A DNA stretch of 64,000 bases, from positions 4,836,001 to 4,900,000 of the forward strand of contig NZ_CP128360.1 in assembly GCF_030345095.1 (NCBI RefSeq). The letters run 5' to 3'. The position numbers and the translations under genes were made by a program. The DNA comes from Solwaraspora sp. WMMA2056 (GTDB lineage Bacteria; Actinomycetota; Actinomycetes; Mycobacteriales; Micromonosporaceae). Of the stretch, positions 62,982-64,000 are shown piece by piece; positions within the stretch are counted from its first letter, which is position 1; each line of letters opens with the position of its first letter. The notes beneath the pieces are model-generated. The model saw only the letters and a list, made by a program, of their open reading frames with translations. It searched no databases and was not told the origin of the DNA.

Positions 62982-63124
62982 GGCTCTGATCACCGGGCGC
63001 GGTGTCCGGAACGGTCAAGATGTGTGGGAATCGCCCTGGTGAGCCGGGATGAACGATGAGGGCGCGGAACGCCGGTACGAAGTGTTCCTCTCACAGACCA
63101 CGACCCCGGAGTCCCGCGCCGCTC

Positions 63125-63946
63125 ATGAGTATCACCTATACCGCAACGCTGCCCGTACGCGACGAGACCGTGTTCCACCTCTCCGGACTGCTGCACGCCG
63201 AACGTCTCCGGCGCGGCACCCGCCGGGGACGGCGGGTGTTGACCTGCTTCCGCCAGGCCGTGCTGGTCCTGCGCTGGCTGCTCGACGGCACCCGGATGAG
63301 CCAGTTGGCCCGCGACAACACGATCAGCCTGTCCACCGGGTACGCCCACCTGCACGAGGCCATCACGGTCCTGACCGCCCAGGCACCCGGCCTACACGGC
63401 GCGCTGCCGGCGGCCAAGGCCGCCGGCTACGACCACGTCCTGCTCGACGGAACCCTGATCGAGACCGACCGGATCGCCACCCCGGGTCCCACCCCCGGCG
63501 TCGACCTGTGGTGGTCGGCCAAGCACAAGAACCACGGCGGCAACATCCAGGTCCTGACCGCCCCGGACGGCTGGCCGCTGTGGACCTCGCCGGTACGCCC
63601 CGGCCGGGAACACGACACCAGCTGCCTGCGCGCCCACCCCGGCCTGCTGACCACCCTCACCGAGATCCGCGAGAACATGCGGACCCTGGCCGACCTCGGC
63701 TACGAAGGCGAAGCCGACACCATCGCCGTCGCGTTCAAGAAGCCCAAAAACGGTGAGCTCACCGACCTGCAGCAGACGTTCAACCACGCCCACAACCGGC
63801 TCCGCGCGGTCGGTGAACGCGGGAACAGCCTGCTCAAGACGACGTTCAAGGCCTTACGTAACGTCAGCCTGTGCCCGTGGAAGATCGGGAACATCGTCGC
63901 TGCGGCACTGGTCATCCTCCACATCGAGCACAACCGAACCACCTGA
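63125..63946 (+). CDS. IS5-family DDE transposase
   Basis: A 273-residue transposase that cuts and joins the IS ends. An N-terminal helix-turn-helix-like part (about 20-85, RRVLTCFRQAVLVLRWLLDG...MSQLARDN) precedes the DDE catalytic domain (about 95-265): first Asp in HVLLDGTLIETDR, second in REHDTSCLRAHPG, and Glu in RLRAVGERGNSLLKTTFKAL. It appears intact and in a single frame. ATG 63125 gives the typical start; longer frames reach back into the IS leader. Confidence 0.9.
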   Translation: MSITYTATLPVRDETVFHLSGLLHAERLRRGTRRGRRVLTCFRQAVLVLRWLLDGTRMSQLARDNTISLSTGYAHLHEAITVLTAQAPGLHGALPAAKAAGYDHVLLDGTLIETDRIATPGPTPGVDLWWSAKHKNHGGNIQVLTAPDGWPLWTSPVRPGREHDTSCLRAHPGLLTTLTEIRENMRTLADLGYEGEADTIAVAFKKPKNGELTDLQQTFNHAHNRLRAVGERGNSLLKTTFKALRNVSLCPWKIGNIVAAALVILHIEHNRTT

Positions 63947-63980
63947 GCCGAGTACCGGCACTACACCCAGTCGCGAACCG

Positions 63981-64000
63981 TTACTCGCAAAGGCTCACTG
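63981..64000 (-). repeat. IS right terminal inverted repeat
   Basis: The complement reads CAGTGAGCCTTTGCGAGTAA and matches the left end at 17 of 20 positions. It ends at the last base of the window. Confidence 0.7.

Larger units (their letters stand above)
62962..64000 (+). mobile_element. IS5-type insertion sequence, about 1,039 bp
   Basis: A complete-looking IS with one transposase gene, bounded by imperfect 20-bp terminal inverted repeats at 62962-62981 and 63981-64000. Length and single transposase fit IS5-group elements. The right end is the last base of the window, so the target duplication cannot be checked. It has inserted into a GH10 xylanase gene. Confidence 0.82.

Overview
The window comes from a high-GC actinobacterium, most likely a Micromonosporaceae member (Micromonospora-like). 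The signs are very high GC, many GTG/TTG starts, nested stop/start overlaps, frequent leaderless promoters, a SARP regulator, Spo0M, a mycothiol-type domain and secreted xylan/arabinan hydrolases with CBM2 and AbfB modules. The genus is inferred from gene content, not proven. No rRNA, tRNA, CRISPR or prophage was seen.

Layout. 1-1.5 kb: tail of a probable cobalamin riboswitch, then cbtB-cbtA and a small [2Fe-2S] protein. 1.6-3.9 kb: a LuxR-type regulator coupled to two paralogous secreted six-cysteine proteins of unknown function. 4-6.8 kb: AdhE. 6.9-11.5 kb: a membrane-anchored helix-hairpin-helix protein, an ASCH/mycothiol-enzyme fusion, a GNAT, a self-regulated MerR gene and a class IV aminotransferase-like gene. 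11.6-13.2 kb: sulfite-oxidase-like protein, flavin reductase and DUF6510. 13.3-13.8 kb: MazF-type toxin with antitoxin. 14-17.8 kb: a sugar ABC importer operon without its ATPase. 17.8-25 kb: soluble transhydrogenase, a beta-lactamase-like hydrolase, a MEDS/STAS plus anti-sigma-kinase pair, a CaCA-type exchanger and Spo0M.

25-41.7 kb: a large SARP regulator meets tail-to-tail a divergent, mostly translationally coupled cell-surface glycan locus. It has four paralogous membrane GT2 enzymes, a flippase-like LPG-synthase-TM protein, a membrane-anchored EEP phosphodiesterase, a UbiA enzyme of the decaprenyl-phosphate phosphoribosyltransferase type, an NAD-dependent epimerase, a class III aminotransferase, a polysaccharide deacetylase, a methyltransferase and a GT87 enzyme. 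Together they suggest assembly of an amino-sugar- or pentose-containing glycan on a polyprenyl carrier and its export. This is the best candidate here for an undescribed system.

41.7-46.3 kb: a type IIA topoisomerase pair. 46.5-64 kb: a secreted-hydrolase zone with a GH10-CBM2 xylanase, a subtilase, two GH43 enzymes with AbfB modules in opposite orders, and a second GH10-CBM2 gene cut by an IS5-type element whose right end coincides with the end of the window. Between these lie a PLP dehydratase, an SCP2/debranching-enzyme pair, a diacylglycerol kinase-like protein, a P-loop kinase, a methyltransferase, an ATP-grasp enzyme and a DUF4139 protein. Strong perfect hairpins punctuate most convergent junctions. 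Start sites were chosen from ribosome binding sites, stop/start overlaps or a -10-like hexamer 5-7 nt before the start codon.
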